From Nymphaea colorata (taxonomy: Eukaryota > Streptophyta > Magnoliopsida > Nymphaeales > Nymphaeaceae): a DNA stretch of 64,000 bases. The stretch spans positions 25,009,662-25,073,661 of the forward strand of contig NC_045143.1 in the NCBI RefSeq assembly GCF_008831285.2. Direction: 5' to 3'. Both the position numbers and the translations under genes were made by a program. The notes beneath the pieces are model-generated. The model saw nothing but the letters and a program-made list of their open reading frames with translations. It searched no databases and was not told the origin of the DNA. This document shows positions 12,061 to 23,733 of the stretch, in pieces; the first letter of the stretch is position 1; the number at the start of each line of letters is the position of its first letter.

Positions 12061-13225
12061 CTGCAAAATCAGATTCCAAACAACAATTGAATTTTCCAAA
12101 CGTCAGCAGTAGAAACAGATGCAGCAAAGCAGTAGTGTATAAGATGATCATGAGTGTACGATGTCCAATCAGAAAGAAAGATTCCAAAGGGGCACTCCAG
12201 AATGAAACACCATATTCTGAATTTCTTTAACAAAGCTATCATGTGGCAACCATTCAAAGTGCTATGCACTATGTTTATATATAATGTCACATGAGCTGAA
12301 ACTTTAAGTTCCTCTTGGGGCCTTTTTTCTTATGCAGAAAACCTGATTGAAACATGCATAGTCGTAAGTATCCCCTATATTTTGAAAATATGATGTTGAT
12401 GCTATTTCGAAATCAGCCGATGATATCATCAAAGTATTATACTATTTTGAAAACATCACCAAAAGGAAAATGTTACAATATTATTGTCACACTGTCTGAG
12501 ATATCTCGATATGTTTATAAAGATTTCCAAGAAAGTCCTTCTTGGATTTTTAAGCATGCCACTTATTTGTTACTTTTATATGTCCTCGAAAATTTTTATT
12601 CTACTTGCTTATCACATTTTCTGTTTAGATTTTTCAAGTTTTAAAACTTCCGAGATATTTTAGAAATTTAATGCAACTGTAAACCTGGCTTGTGCACAGC
12701 GACAAGTTTCAAAATTGTTTACTCAAGAACCACGTTTCTGAAAAAATAACCCTCGTGCCCCCACATGCCCCGTCTCCCCAAAACTCAACCCCTTCCCAAA
12801 AATAAAAGTGGAAAAAGAAAAAGAAAAGCCTTCTAATCCAATCTTCCTAACGTCTTGATGAGACATTGGTCCACAATATTGACCTGTTCGATAGTCAATA
12901 GCAACACATCTATTGATATTATTGAACATCCATGCCAGTCCCCCAGTAGATGATAGCTTTTTCCTTTTAACGATACATGGACGCATCAAAAATCCAGGTT
13001 ACTGAAGACCTAGTTTTGGGGATGTTATCTACACACCTCAGAACCATGAGGCTGAAAGGACTAGCCAAACTAAATTTCATAATGACAGTTGTGCCAATGA
13101 TGAGGATGAGAGTGATTGATGAAGATATTGGCAATAAGAAAGATAATGAGGGCTGAAACAATGAGAATGAGGGTCAGAAAAGCTTAATAGCGAAAATAAC
13201 AATAGAAGTGTGATATGTAAGATAC
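12061..13225 (-). other. CCD1 intron
   Basis: Lies between the donor GTATCTTAC at 13225 and the acceptor at 12061. No exon-like or element-like segment was recognised. Confidence 0.65.
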
Positions 13226-13325
13226 CCAGTGTTCTCGTCATGCACGAATATCAGATAGCCGTCATCCTCTTCTGAGGTAATCTTAGGCTGCTTGGGGATG
13301 AACACTGCTTCTGAAGCAAACATTC
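13226..13325 (-). pseudogene. CCD1: CCD1 exon interrupted by retrotransposon E'
   Basis: The readable part encodes [13 protein letters not shown] then [17 protein letters not shown] and ends at donor ACTGG|GTATC. Family members read [12 protein letters not shown], so one Phe codon has been lost in frame. The 5' side is cut at 13325/13326 by the terminal TGATAG of the E' 3' LTR; 13321-13325 (CATTC) is the presumed target duplication. The expected upstream part of this exon (GIYDLGPG region) is not found anywhere to the right. Confidence 0.88.
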
Positions 13326-13377
13326 TGATAGAAATCTAGCACCAATATCTGTAACCAGAAAACAGCACTCACGCAGG

Positions 13378-13435
<58 letters not shown>

Positions 13436-13809
13436 GAGAGAGAAAATGAAAACAAGAAGAAACTGAGGAGAAGAAGCCGTAGCCAAAATGGTTTGCACGG
13501 CCTCTATTTATAATCCCATTTCCAGAATTCTAAGAGTCTCCAATCGTAGAATCCTAGGAGATTTCACAAGCTCCAAGGACATTAATTACATCATAGAAAC
13601 CTAAGAGACTTCACATATTACAAGGATATTAACTACAACATAGAATCCTAGGAGACTTCCCATATAACAAGGATATTAACTACAACATAGAATCCTAGGA
13701 GACTCTTCACATGTTACAAGGACATTAAATATCTTAACACATTCTACAAGGAGGTGGAATCCTAAGAGACTCCTCTTCAACGTGCTGGTGAAAGATTTAT
13801 GTTTTAACA
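13326..13809 (-). repeat. E' 3' LTR
   Basis: 484 bp, TG...CA bounded, matching the E LTRs (460 and 462 bp). The length difference is mainly in the GA/CT run at 13383-13432. Confidence 0.92.
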
Positions 13810-14694
13810 CCCTCCCTCAAGTTGTGCATGGTTTTGCACCATGTACAACTTGCCTTTTAGAAACCAGAATCGTTCCTTTGTTAATCCTTTTGTAAATAAG
13901 TCTGCAACTTGTTCATCTGTACGAACATAAATAGGCTGAATCTCCTTGTCTTCCACCTTTTGTCTAACAAAGTGTTGATCAATCTCAATGTGCTTTGTTC
14001 GACCATGTTGTACGGGATTAAAGGCAATGTTAATAGCGCTTTGATTATCGCACATTAACATTGATGTTTTAATCTTTTCTCCAATGTCTTCTAGCAAATG
14101 TCTAACCCATGTAACTTCAGCAGTACCTGCAGCCATGCATCTGTATTCAGCTTCAGTGCTGGATCTTGCTACTGCCTTTTGCTTTCGACAACTCCAAGAC
14201 ACAAGATTACGTCCAATGAAAATACAAAAACTAGAAATGGACTTTCTTTGATCGGGATCTCCAGCCCAATCTGCATGTCCAGTAGTTATATTTTCACTCT
14301 TACCATAAACTAAGCCATCTCCTGTTGTCCCTTTAAGATATCTTAATATTCTTTTGACAGCATCCATGTGAGTATCTCTAGGTGCATGCATAAATTGAGA
14401 TACTTGATTCACAGCATATATAATATCTGGTCTAGTAAATATAAGATATTGAAGTGCCCCAACAATACTTCGATATTGCGTAGGATCTTCATATAACTCC
14501 CCATCTTGAGCACTTAGTCTTTGATTTAGAACACTAGGAGTTCCAACAGGCTTACAATCAGACATACCTGACTTTTTCAACAGATCCAACGTGTATTTCT
14601 GTTGTGTCAATGTGAGGCGATTATTGTGCCTATCAATCTCCACTCCAAGAAAGAATCGTAAATCACCAAGCTCTTTCATTTTGAAGTTTTGCAT
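13810..14694 (-). pseudogene. E' reverse transcriptase end and RNase H
   Basis: Coding runs from MQNFKMKELGDLRFFLG to QLEGGC and a stop at the LTR edge. Compared with E, 21 bases are missing around GKSENITTGH, so the RNase H motif reads HADWAG instead of FTDADWAG and the first catalytic Asp is gone. The RT palm and everything upstream are absent. Confidence 0.88.
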
Positions 14695-15088
14695 TGTAGA
14701 AACACGAACTACAAGGAGAGAGCAGAGAAAGTACACACAATATACGTGGAAAACCTCAGGAAGAGGTGAAAAACCACAGGAAAGCTCTGACCTAGGGGCA
14801 AACCGCAACCCTAGGAGAGAGAAAATTATATTCACTTAACTCAACAATTACATGTAAGTGAAGAATATATAGGAGGGAGAGAAAGAGTGCCGCCTAGGGT
14901 ACCGAGCCCACCTCGGTATCCGTGCCCCATAGGACCGGGTCCAGATATGGACCCGGTTCCCCATTACAATATATTCTAACACTCCCCCTCAAGCTTGGCA
15001 TACATATCAAACATGCCAAGCTTGCTAACATGTAATATATCATGGAGCAAATGATGGAGCAAATGATGCATGATATGGTCATTGTATT
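14695..15088 (-). mobile_element. G: 3' remnant of a copia element
   Basis: 14695-14991 is an LTR (TGTAGAAAC...TCTAACA on the plus strand) similar to the H LTR at 43624-43909. At 14992 the minus strand reads a polypurine tract GAGGGGGAG preceded by the pol end MFDMYAKLEGEC and a stop. Upstream of that are duplicated HHLL codons, and the sequence soon stops matching copia pol. Element F begins at 15089. G sits inside E', since E' coding breaks at its LTR edge. Confidence 0.8.
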
Positions 15089-15329
15089 TGTTGATAGATT
15101 GTATGTTTCGGGTCCGGATCCATACCCGACCCGCCTTGTAGCCCGTTTTGGGCACTACTTAAGTCATGTAACCCTAATCCTTATGAGTTGATAATCTAAG
15201 GAGAGAGAGTCTAGCTGCTAGTGGGCACCAACTCCTCCTCATTCGTGGTTTTTTCTCCCTCGTGTTGAGGGTTTTCCACGTTACATCGTGATCGTTGTTT
15301 CTCTTCCTCTTCTTGTTCGTATTTCTACA
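15089..15329 (+). repeat. F 5' LTR
   Basis: Begins TGTTGATAG, ends TTTCTACA, and is followed at once by the tRNA-Met primer site. About 97% identical by eye to 38796-39041, including two short indels. Confidence 0.93.
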
Positions 15330-15980
15330 TGGTATCAGAGCCGTGAAGTTCCGGCGTTACTGGTTTGTCTTTTGCCCGTGTTGGAGGAGGATTCGCCCGA
15401 CACTATTCATCATGGCACTGTTCATTGACTCGCCCAAGCACTGTTCATCGTCTCGCCCGGCACTGTTCATCGCCCAACGCCCAACGACGCCCTGATCAGC
15501 GCCGCTCAGGTTCCCGCCGCCTCCGCCTAGCGACGACCGGCCCAGCGACGCCCTGATCAGCGCCGCTCAGTTTCCGGCCGCCTCCGCCCAGCGACGACCT
15601 GCCCAGCGGCGTTCCTCTCTTCCACTTTCTGTCACTTGACGCATCGCCCAGCGCCGCCCATTTTTCGGCGATCTAGCGCCGCTCTGCCTCTTCCTCCGCC
15701 TGTTCCAGCGGTCTGTCTCCGCCTGGTCTGACGACCCGCCCAGCGCCGCTCTCTCGTTTTTTTTTCCGGCGCCGCCCTCTTGCTGTCTCTACTGCCGGTG
15801 AGGTTTCGGCGTTCTCCGTTTTTTGTCCGTTGCCTGCTCTCTGCCTATTTTTGTGTTGTATTGTGCTGCTGCCTCCCTCATTGCCGAGCCTTGCTCCCTG
15901 CTGCCCTTGCTGCCGACCGGACTTCGCCCGTTGCTAGACTGGTCTGTGATTATGGCAGCTTCTTCCTCGTCAACCGTCAA
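15330..15980 (+). other. F leader and first gag codons
   Basis: The leader is GC-rich with near-duplicate segments of about 65 bases (about 15489-15609, CCCTGATCAGCGCCGCTCAG at each start). The probable gag ATG is at 15952 (MAASSSSTVN). After about nine codons the sequence changes to K LTR at about 15981; gag resumes at 34197. Confidence 0.7.
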
Positions 15981-18900
15981 CACAAACGGACCACGAAGAA
16001 TACCCCACGAGCATTTTGTTGAAGCACGGTGCCTTCCTTCTCAAACACAAAGAAGGTTGTGAGGCTGTCTTCATCCCGGGAAGGCTGCAACAACTTGGGC
16101 GACCTGGTAGCAGCAGCAAAAGACATCAAAGTAGCCACAAGAGAAAAAGGTTAGTACGAAGAGAAAACAAGAAAAGTTGGTGAGCAACACGTTGCTAGGT
16201 TTTGATCTTGAGTTCGGCTAGAAGGTGGATTTCAATCCCTCGGTGTACACCCGTGAGATTGAGCTCTCATCCCGTGGCTGAAAACAGAATTAAACCCTTG
16301 CTTACGCGTCTCAAGAACTCCTTGGCATTCTTGAAGTTCTTCCCCTCACGCTACACACGAAGGCTCCCCACGAGCGTCCTCAAAAAAGGGCCTCTTTGGT
16401 TGCCTCCGTTTTTGAGCAAAACGGATGCACAAATCCAGCAAGCAAAAAGGGCTTGCAAGGTGCATCAAACGGCGTCAAAATAAAGAAAAGAATACAAAGA
16501 AGAAGACGCCCCATCAAGAGGAATCAAATAGTGAAAAACGAGCTTCATCCAGTTGATTAATCACGTATTCTAGCCTCAGCCTGAATTCTGCAACTCCGGT
16601 GGAATTTCTGTTGATTCCGGACAGACTTTGGCCTATTTCCGGCGTGGACTAATCTGCCCCTGACCGTGGAGAAGTTCAATTTCAGCTTAAGGGTATTCTG
16701 GTCCATTCATTGGAGGAGCGCACTAGGGCAAAACACCCTAGCCGCCGGTGCTTCACGCGTTTCCTTGGCCGCCGGTCTTCATTTGGTAAGTCCTATTCCT
16801 TCTCTTTTGTGTTTAATCTCAGCCCTTGCCTATACCACATGTCAGCCATCCCCTTAGCCTCCCAAATTTACCTAGCCACCTGTCCCTTTTGGCTGATCTC
16901 ATCCCAGCCGAGAATCAATCCATAGCCCATCGTAATCCACCAAATCCGGAAGATTCCCCCTTGCCACAATCCCCTTTCCAACTTCGTTGCCTTGTTTTTA
17001 GTCAACCGAGTCCAGCCTTTAATCTTCACCCTTGGTGTCGCCACGTGTCCTAATCCTAGCTTACCCATCCTGCCACCTCACCAGCTGGCCCCTCCCTCCT
17101 TGTCGAGCAGCCTGCCCCACACGTCTTTCCCTTTTCCCTCGTACAGCCACTCTACCGTTTTTGTTGACTCTCACACGTGTTTCCATTTTGGAGAAGTCGT
17201 GAGAGGGTGCCACCTCCTACTCCCCAAATCATATCACTAACATCACGCCAGCCCAGTCCCTCTCCATCTGCCACCTATAGAGCCCACCCTTGCCCTTGGC
17301 CCACACGAGGTCTCCCTTCCCTCGTCAAGCCTTACCGCATCCCTTAGCATCCTCACGCGGTTTCCCAACTTGGCCGGGAAGTCACACGAGAGTGCCACCT
17401 CCTCCTTGCCCCAGCTCGTCTCCTCCATTTTTGGTATCTTACCTTAGCTCCTTGCCACCTCGTGCTTACCCCTCTTGACCCCACCTGAACCGAGCCAGCT
17501 TCTTCCTTCCACCTCGTTAACCAATTCCTTGTAGGTCCCACGGTTTACACTTGTCAACGTTGGAGTCAACCTTGTTATCGCACTTTCCCCTTTCTTTTCC
17601 TCCACCGTCTTTAGTCCCTCTCGCATGGATTTCTCCCCTTGCCACCTCATGCTCTTAACTTTAGTATTATCCAGCGTGACCCCTTAGCCCCCATCTTTCC
17701 CATTTTACCTTGCTCATCCCCTTTGAGTCCGTTGAGAAGAAGAGAAAGAGAACTCGAGCAATAACGTTGAAGACTTACTTTTTTTGGCAAAGGCCACGTG
17801 CCTCTCCCTACTCACGAATTTAGGGAGCAAGCCGAGCCAATTCCCTCCTTATTCATTAGGAAGGAGATTGGAATCATTTCCTAATTTGCTAGTCTCTCTC
17901 TAGCAACTCTCTTAGCTCTCAATTCATTTTGGAATTGGGCGCCCCCTTCCCTCCTCACTCTAAGGAAGGAAATCTCCACGCCAACCCGTGCCTTTGGCAA
18001 TTGGCGTCCTTCTCATCTCCCTCTTTCTTAGTTAGGAAACCGCCACCTGGTTTCACTCCCCTTAGGAACCCTTGACCAGCCAAGTCAACCCTCACCAGCT
18101 AGGAAAGTCTTAGCCGAGTCCACCATTCCGTCGCCTTAGGTTAGTCCCAACCGCGCCAAGCCTTACTTCGCTTTGAGTAAGCCTTCACGCGCCAACCTAG
18201 TCAACCCCCCTAAGTCGACTTATCCCATTTTGGTAACCCGCGTCCTTGAGCCTCTTTTCCTCTTATTCTGGAAAGTAGCCCTAGGTCCTAAGGCAGCCAA
18301 GGTCAACGCTGCCTAAGTGATTCGGACCCACCTCTTGCACGGCTACACCCAAGCCGCCACCTCTCTTCCGCACCTTCTTCATTCCTTAGCGTCTTGACTT
18401 GATTCAAGTCAACCCAGCTGCATCTGAACCTAAGCCAGTCCTTAGTCCACCTTGTCCCAGCTGTCCCTAAGCCTTGACTTAGCTCACCTAAGCCACAACC
18501 TAGCCAGCCATCCATAGCCGGTCCTCCCTCGTAGCTAGGTCTGCCCGAGCTCTAGACCGAGCTCTCCTCCTTCCCGTAGTTAGGCTCTCCCGGGTTCTAT
18601 ACCGAACCCAGCCCTTCCGAAGGTCATCCCCACGCACAGCGGGACCCTTCCAGCTTCGGCACACCCCTTGCTGCCGCGCTCCCTTCACGGCCAGGCGGGC
18701 CTCTTCCAGCAGTAGCTTGTGACTTGCTGCTGTCCCTTGCTCACGGCCAGGAGGGCCGTATTCCAGCAACTCGTCCGGCGTCCCTAGCCGGCCATTTGAA
18801 GACTTCCGGTGTAGCGTCCACTTCATCGCGAGATCCAGTTCGCTACCGACCTCAACCGGAGTCCTCCTCATTTGTTGCTGCATTGCCCGAGGTTGGGGAT

Positions 18901-19419
18901 TCACCTCGTGGCCTTCTTGCTGAAAGCCAATATTAGCTTGGCCGGTAACGCCCTCTCACTCCCTTGTAGTTTCGCGGGTCGGGTGCATTTGCTTTCGTAT
19001 TTGCTTGAGCCCGGCTTCGGCCTTGGTTGGTTCCAACGGTACCTCGACGGCCCTTGGCCTAGACACGACCGCTAATCGACGAGCCTACCTAGGGTATTGG
19101 GTGTGGTTTGTTACGCATAGTTATGGTTTGTGTGGCTTGTATGGTTTGATCTTGAGTGAGTTGCGAGAGCATTTCTGTATCGCACACGGTTGTACGGCCT
19201 CACATCCCTAGTAGTTTTCTGTAGTAGGTTTGACTTTAGATAGGTTTTTGGGATTACCCTTTCGTGTATTCACGTCCTATTGGGTTTGTGCCGGGGTCAT
19301 GTCCGGCCGGGTAGTTCCTTGTATTATTTGTATAGGTTTTTGGTCTAGATTCCTTGAGGCAATCCTGGCAGTAGGACCTCGGCTCCTTGGGTCGGCCCGT
19401 TGGGGTCGGGATCCTAACA
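15981..19419 (+). repeat. K LTR copy a (plus, lacks its first 386 bp)
   Basis: Aligns with the complete LTR at 30378-34196 read on the minus strand, starting 386 bases inside it (AACGGACCACGAAG). It ends GGATCCTAACA. It is closer to that copy than to the others: both carry the segment CCAGCCCAGTCCCTCTCC, which copy b lacks, and both have CGGCCCG before the end. Confidence 0.85.
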
Positions 19420-19421
19420 AT

Positions 19422-22400
19422 TGTGGGGTTCCCGACCCCAACGGACCGACCCAAGGAGTCGAGGTCCTACTGCCAAGATCGCCTCGAGGAATCTAGACCA
19501 AAATCCTAAACAAATTATACAAGGAACTACCCGGCCGGACAGGACCCCGGTGCAAACCCAATAGGACGTGATGAACAACTAGGGGTAATCCCAAAAACCT
19601 AACTAAGTCAAAACCTACTACAGAAATCTACGAGGGATGTGAGGCCGTACAAGCGTGCGCGATACAAAAGTACTCTCGCAACTCACTCAATTCAAACCAT
19701 CAAACCACACAAACCATGCTATACGTAACAAACCACACCCAATACGCTAGGTAGGCTCGTCGATTAGCGGTCGTGTCTAGGCCAAGGGCCGTCGAGGTAC
19801 CGCTGGAATCAACCAAGGCCAAAGCCGGGCTCAAGCAAATACGAAAGCAAATGCACCCGACCCGCGAAACTACAATGGAGTGAGAGGGCGTTACCAGCCA
19901 AGCTATTCTTGGCTTTCAGCAAGAAGGCCATGAGGTGAATCCCCAACCTCGGGCAATGCAGCAACAGTGAGGGAGATCTTCGGATGAGGAAGAAGCGGAT
20001 TGGATCCCGCGAAGAGGTGGAAGCTACACCGGCAGTCTTCAAATTGCCGGCTATGGACGCTGGACGTGTTGCTGGAATACGGCCCTCCTGGCCGTGAGCA
20101 AGAGACAGCAGCTAGTGGTTAGCTACTGCTGGGATAGGTCCTCCTGGCCGTGCTGGGATCGCTGCTCCAAGAGGGTATCAGAACTGGAAGTGCCTCGCCG
20201 TGCGTAGGGGAGGACCTTCGGAAGGGCTGGGTTCGGTTTAGAACCCGGAAGAACCTAGCTACGGGAAAAGATAAGAGCTCGGTTTAGAGCTCGGGCAAAC
20301 CTAGCTACGAGAGGGTCCAGTTAAGGTTGGCTGGCCCGGTCAAGGCTTAGGGTCAGCTGGGTCAAGGCGGACTAAGGACTGGCTTAGGTTCAAATGCGGC
20401 TGGGATTGACTTGAATTAAGTCAAGACGCTAAGGCATAAGGAAGGTGCGGAAGGGAGGGGGCGGCTTGGGTCTTGCCGTGCAAGAGGTGGGTCCGAATCA
20501 CTTAGGCAGCGTTGACCTTGGCTGCCTTAGGACCTAGGGCTACTTTCCAGAAATAGAGGAAAGGAGGGTCAAGGGCACGGGTGGCCAAAGTAGGAGAGGT
20601 CGACTTAGGGGGGTTGACCAAGGGATATTGCGACAAGGACTTACCTAAATTAGGACAAGGGAGGTTACGGTAAGTCTATCTAAGGGGTGTTGACTTAAGC
20701 TGGTCAATGGTTCCTACGGGTATCAAAGTGGGTGAGGCCAGGTGGAGGCCACCTAACTAAGAAAGAGGGAGGTGAGAAGGACGCCAATTGCCATAGGCAA
20801 GGGTTGGCGGGGAGATTCTTTCCTACGGTAGAGGAGGAAAAGGGGCGCTCAATTCTAAACTGAAATGAGAGCTAAGAGACTTGCTAGAGAGAGACTAGCA
20901 AATAAGGATTCGACTCCAATTTCCTTCCTAAAGAATGAAGAGGGAATTGGCTCGGCTTTCTTCCAGTTGTTAGGAAGGGGAGGCACGTGGCCAAAGACAA
21001 AAGGTAAGACTTCAACGTTAGGCGCGTGGGGACTCCTTCTTCACGAGGGACACAAGGGGTGACTCGACAAGAAAGGGATTAGGCAAGAGCTAAAGGGGTA
21101 AAGCTGGCTAACACTCAAGGTAAGAGCATGAGGAGGCAAGGGGAGAACTCCATGCGAGAGGGACTAAAGTCGGTGGAGGAAAAGAAAGGGGGAAGTGCGA
21201 TAACAAGGTTGGCTCCAACGTTGACAAGTGTAAACCGTGGGATCTACAGAGGAATGGTGTGCGACATAGAGGGGGAAAGCTGGCTCGGTTCAGGTGGGTA
21301 ATAATTAGGGAAGGTGAGGTGGAGAGGAGCTAAGGTAAGATACCAAAAATGGAGGAGACGAGCTGGGGCAAGGAGGAGGTGGCGAATTCCTAGACCTCAC
21401 TTCCAAAAGTTAAACGTGTGATGGCCTCTACGAAATCGGCAAGGGCTCTAAGGGCTGAGAAAGGTAAAACGTGTGGGGCCATGGTCTCGAGAGGGAGTGG
21501 TGACCTGGTGATGAGGCTTGGGGCTAACAAAAAGGAAGGGGCTCGGATAGGGAAGAGGAGGAGGTGCCGTTCTCACAACTCTCCACCAAAATAGAAATAC
21601 GTGTGAGAGTCAACAAAAACGGTAGAGGGATTATGCGAGGGAAAAGGTGAAAACGCCAGGGGTAGGCTGCTCGACGAGGATGGAGGGACTAGCTGGTGAG
21701 GTGGCAGTAGCTGCAGGCTGGGATGACGACACGTGGCGACACCAATGGCTAAGATGAGAGGAAGGACTCGGTTGACTACAAGATTGGCAACAAAATTGGT
21801 AAGGAGATTGCGAGGAGAGGGATTTACCGGATTTGGGGGAATTCGATGGAGTCTTGGATGATTCTCGGCTGGGACTGAATCAACCAAGTGGGACAGGTGC
21901 TAGGTAAATCTGGGAGGCTAAGGGGATGGCTGACACGTGGCTCACTCAAGGGCTAGGATTAAACAGAAGAGAGAAAGAATAGGACTTACCAAATGAAGAC
22001 CGGCGGCCAAGGAAGGTGCGAGCTAGCACCGGCGGCTAGGGTGATTTACCCTAGTGCGCTCCTCCAACAATGGACCAGAATACCCTCAGCTTGTTATTGA
22101 ACAGTTCCACGGTCAGGGGCAGATTAGTCCATGCCAGAAAAGGGCCAAAGTCTGGCCGGAATCACAGAAAGTTAACCGGAAATTGCAGGGTTCAGGCCGG
22201 TCCTAAAACACGAGAACGAGTAGCCGGATGAAGCTCAAATTCAGCCGTTTGATTCCTTTTGATGGGGCATCTTCTTTTTTGTATTTCTTTCTTTGTTTTG
22301 ACGCCTTTTGATGCACTTTGCAAGCCCTTTTTGCTTGCTGGATTTGTGCATCCGTTTTGCCCAAAAACGGAGGCAACCAAAGAGGCCCTTTTTTGAGGAC

Positions 22401-22989
22401 GCTCGTGGGGAACCTTCGTGCGTAGCGTGAGGGAAAGAACTCAAGAAAGCCAAGGAGTTCTTGAGACGCGTAAGCAAGGGTTTAATTCTGTTTTCAGACG
22501 TGGGATGTGAGCTCAATCTCACGGGTTTACACCGAGGGATTGAAATCCATCTTCTAGCCGAACTCAAGATCAAAACCGAGCAACGTGTTGCTCACTAACT
22601 TTTCTTGTTTTCTCTTCGTACTAACCTTTTTCTCTTGCGCTACTTTGATGTCTTTTGCTGCTGCTACCAGGTCGCCCAAGTTGCTCCAGCCTTCCCGGGA
22701 TGAAGACAGCCTCACAACCTTCTTTGTGCTTGAGAAGGAAGGCACCGTGCTTCAAGAAAATGCTCGTGGGGTATTCTTCGTGGTCCGTTGGAGACGCCGC
22801 GCGCCGGATCTTGCTGCTATCCTTAGGTCGTGATCCTTAGGTCGACGGGGAGAGGAAGAAACCAGAAAACAAGGTCCAGTGGAAGAGGGAGACCTTCGGT
22901 TGACAAGAGGGCTGAAGACGATGCAGATCTTCACCTTGGGGTTTGAAAGGTAGATGACGCCAAGAGAGATGACGTTAGGCTAGGGAGAT
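19422..22989 (-). repeat. K LTR copy b (minus, fused end-to-end with copy a)
   Basis: Starts at its U5 end (TGTGGGGTTCCC, a changed TGTTAGGATCCC) 2 bp after copy a ends, and runs on the minus strand to 22989. The first 133 bases of the LTR are missing at that side. It is more diverged than copies a and i. Confidence 0.82.
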
Positions 22990-23733
22990 GGTAGCACGTG
23001 GAACTCAGACCCATCCGGAAAAAGGTAAAGCAAGAGCTTGGGGACAAGCTCATTTTAAGGAGGGTGGATCTGTTACGAGCCAAAAATCCATCCATCTTGT
23101 AAGGGCTGAACCAAGGACCAAGCTGGGTCCAACTAGGCTCGTAAGGGCTGGATGTGAGTCCAGCAAGGTATCTAGGCCAGCTTCAGAGGAATACTTACAG
23201 CTTGGAGTTCTTGCAGTGGGCGGAGCAGGCGGAGCAACAACGGCCAAGCGTGAGCGAAATTGGATTAAACCTGAAGGTGGCTTTGATCCGTTTTTAGGAC
23301 TTTCCCGAACTTGAACGGTCTAACCTATAGTCGAGTCCTAATCCGAGTTCGCACGAGGTAGTCTAGGTCGAACCTAGGCAAAAGGGGGTTGAGCCGGTCC
23401 TAGCTCAACCATGCGCCCAAGCAAGTGGATCCAAATGATCCACGGACCATTTTATTTGGACGAAGCCTCCATTAGGATTGAGTTATTGGAGCTCGTTTTT
23501 GGATCCCATGGAGTTCCGTTTTTGGACCCCATTGAGTTCCGTTTTTGGATCCCATGGAGCTCCGTTTTTGGATTTCATTTGAGTTCCGTTTTTGGATCCA
23601 TTTGAGTCCGTTTTTAATTTGTTTCTTTAGTGAACCGGTTCGGAATGTGAACCGAGTTGCTTAGGCTATTATTTAAGTCATTGAATTCATGCAAATGTTA
23701 TGCTTTTGAATAATGAAAATGAATTGAAGGAAT
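22990..23733 (+). other. K internal 3' region (plus)
   Basis: The second part (from about 23240) matches the internal region at 29270-29790 read on the minus strand, including the minisatellite at 23484-23612. The first part is not in that copy. It contains GACAAGCTCATTTTAAGG and GGAGGGTGGAT ahead of TGTTACGAG, which resembles the end of a Ty3/gypsy pol gene (weak inference) and may hint at the autonomous partner. Confidence 0.55.
23484..23612 (+). repeat. Minisatellite in K internal region
   Basis: About five imperfect copies of a unit of about 25-30 bp built on GAGTTCCGTTTTTGGATCC. Copies of the same array occur at about 29395-29540 and 36405-36520 on the other strand. Confidence 0.85.

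Larger units (their letters stand above)
13326..14694 (-). mobile_element. E': 3' half of a copia element inserted in a CCD1 exon
   Basis: The sequence is the reverse complement of the 3' part of element E (58.07-59.44 kb) and nearly identical to it. It contains the 3' LTR and the RT thumb/RNase H coding end. It stops abruptly at 14694, where the LTR of G begins. The 5' half is absent, so the right target duplication cannot be checked. Confidence 0.9.
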
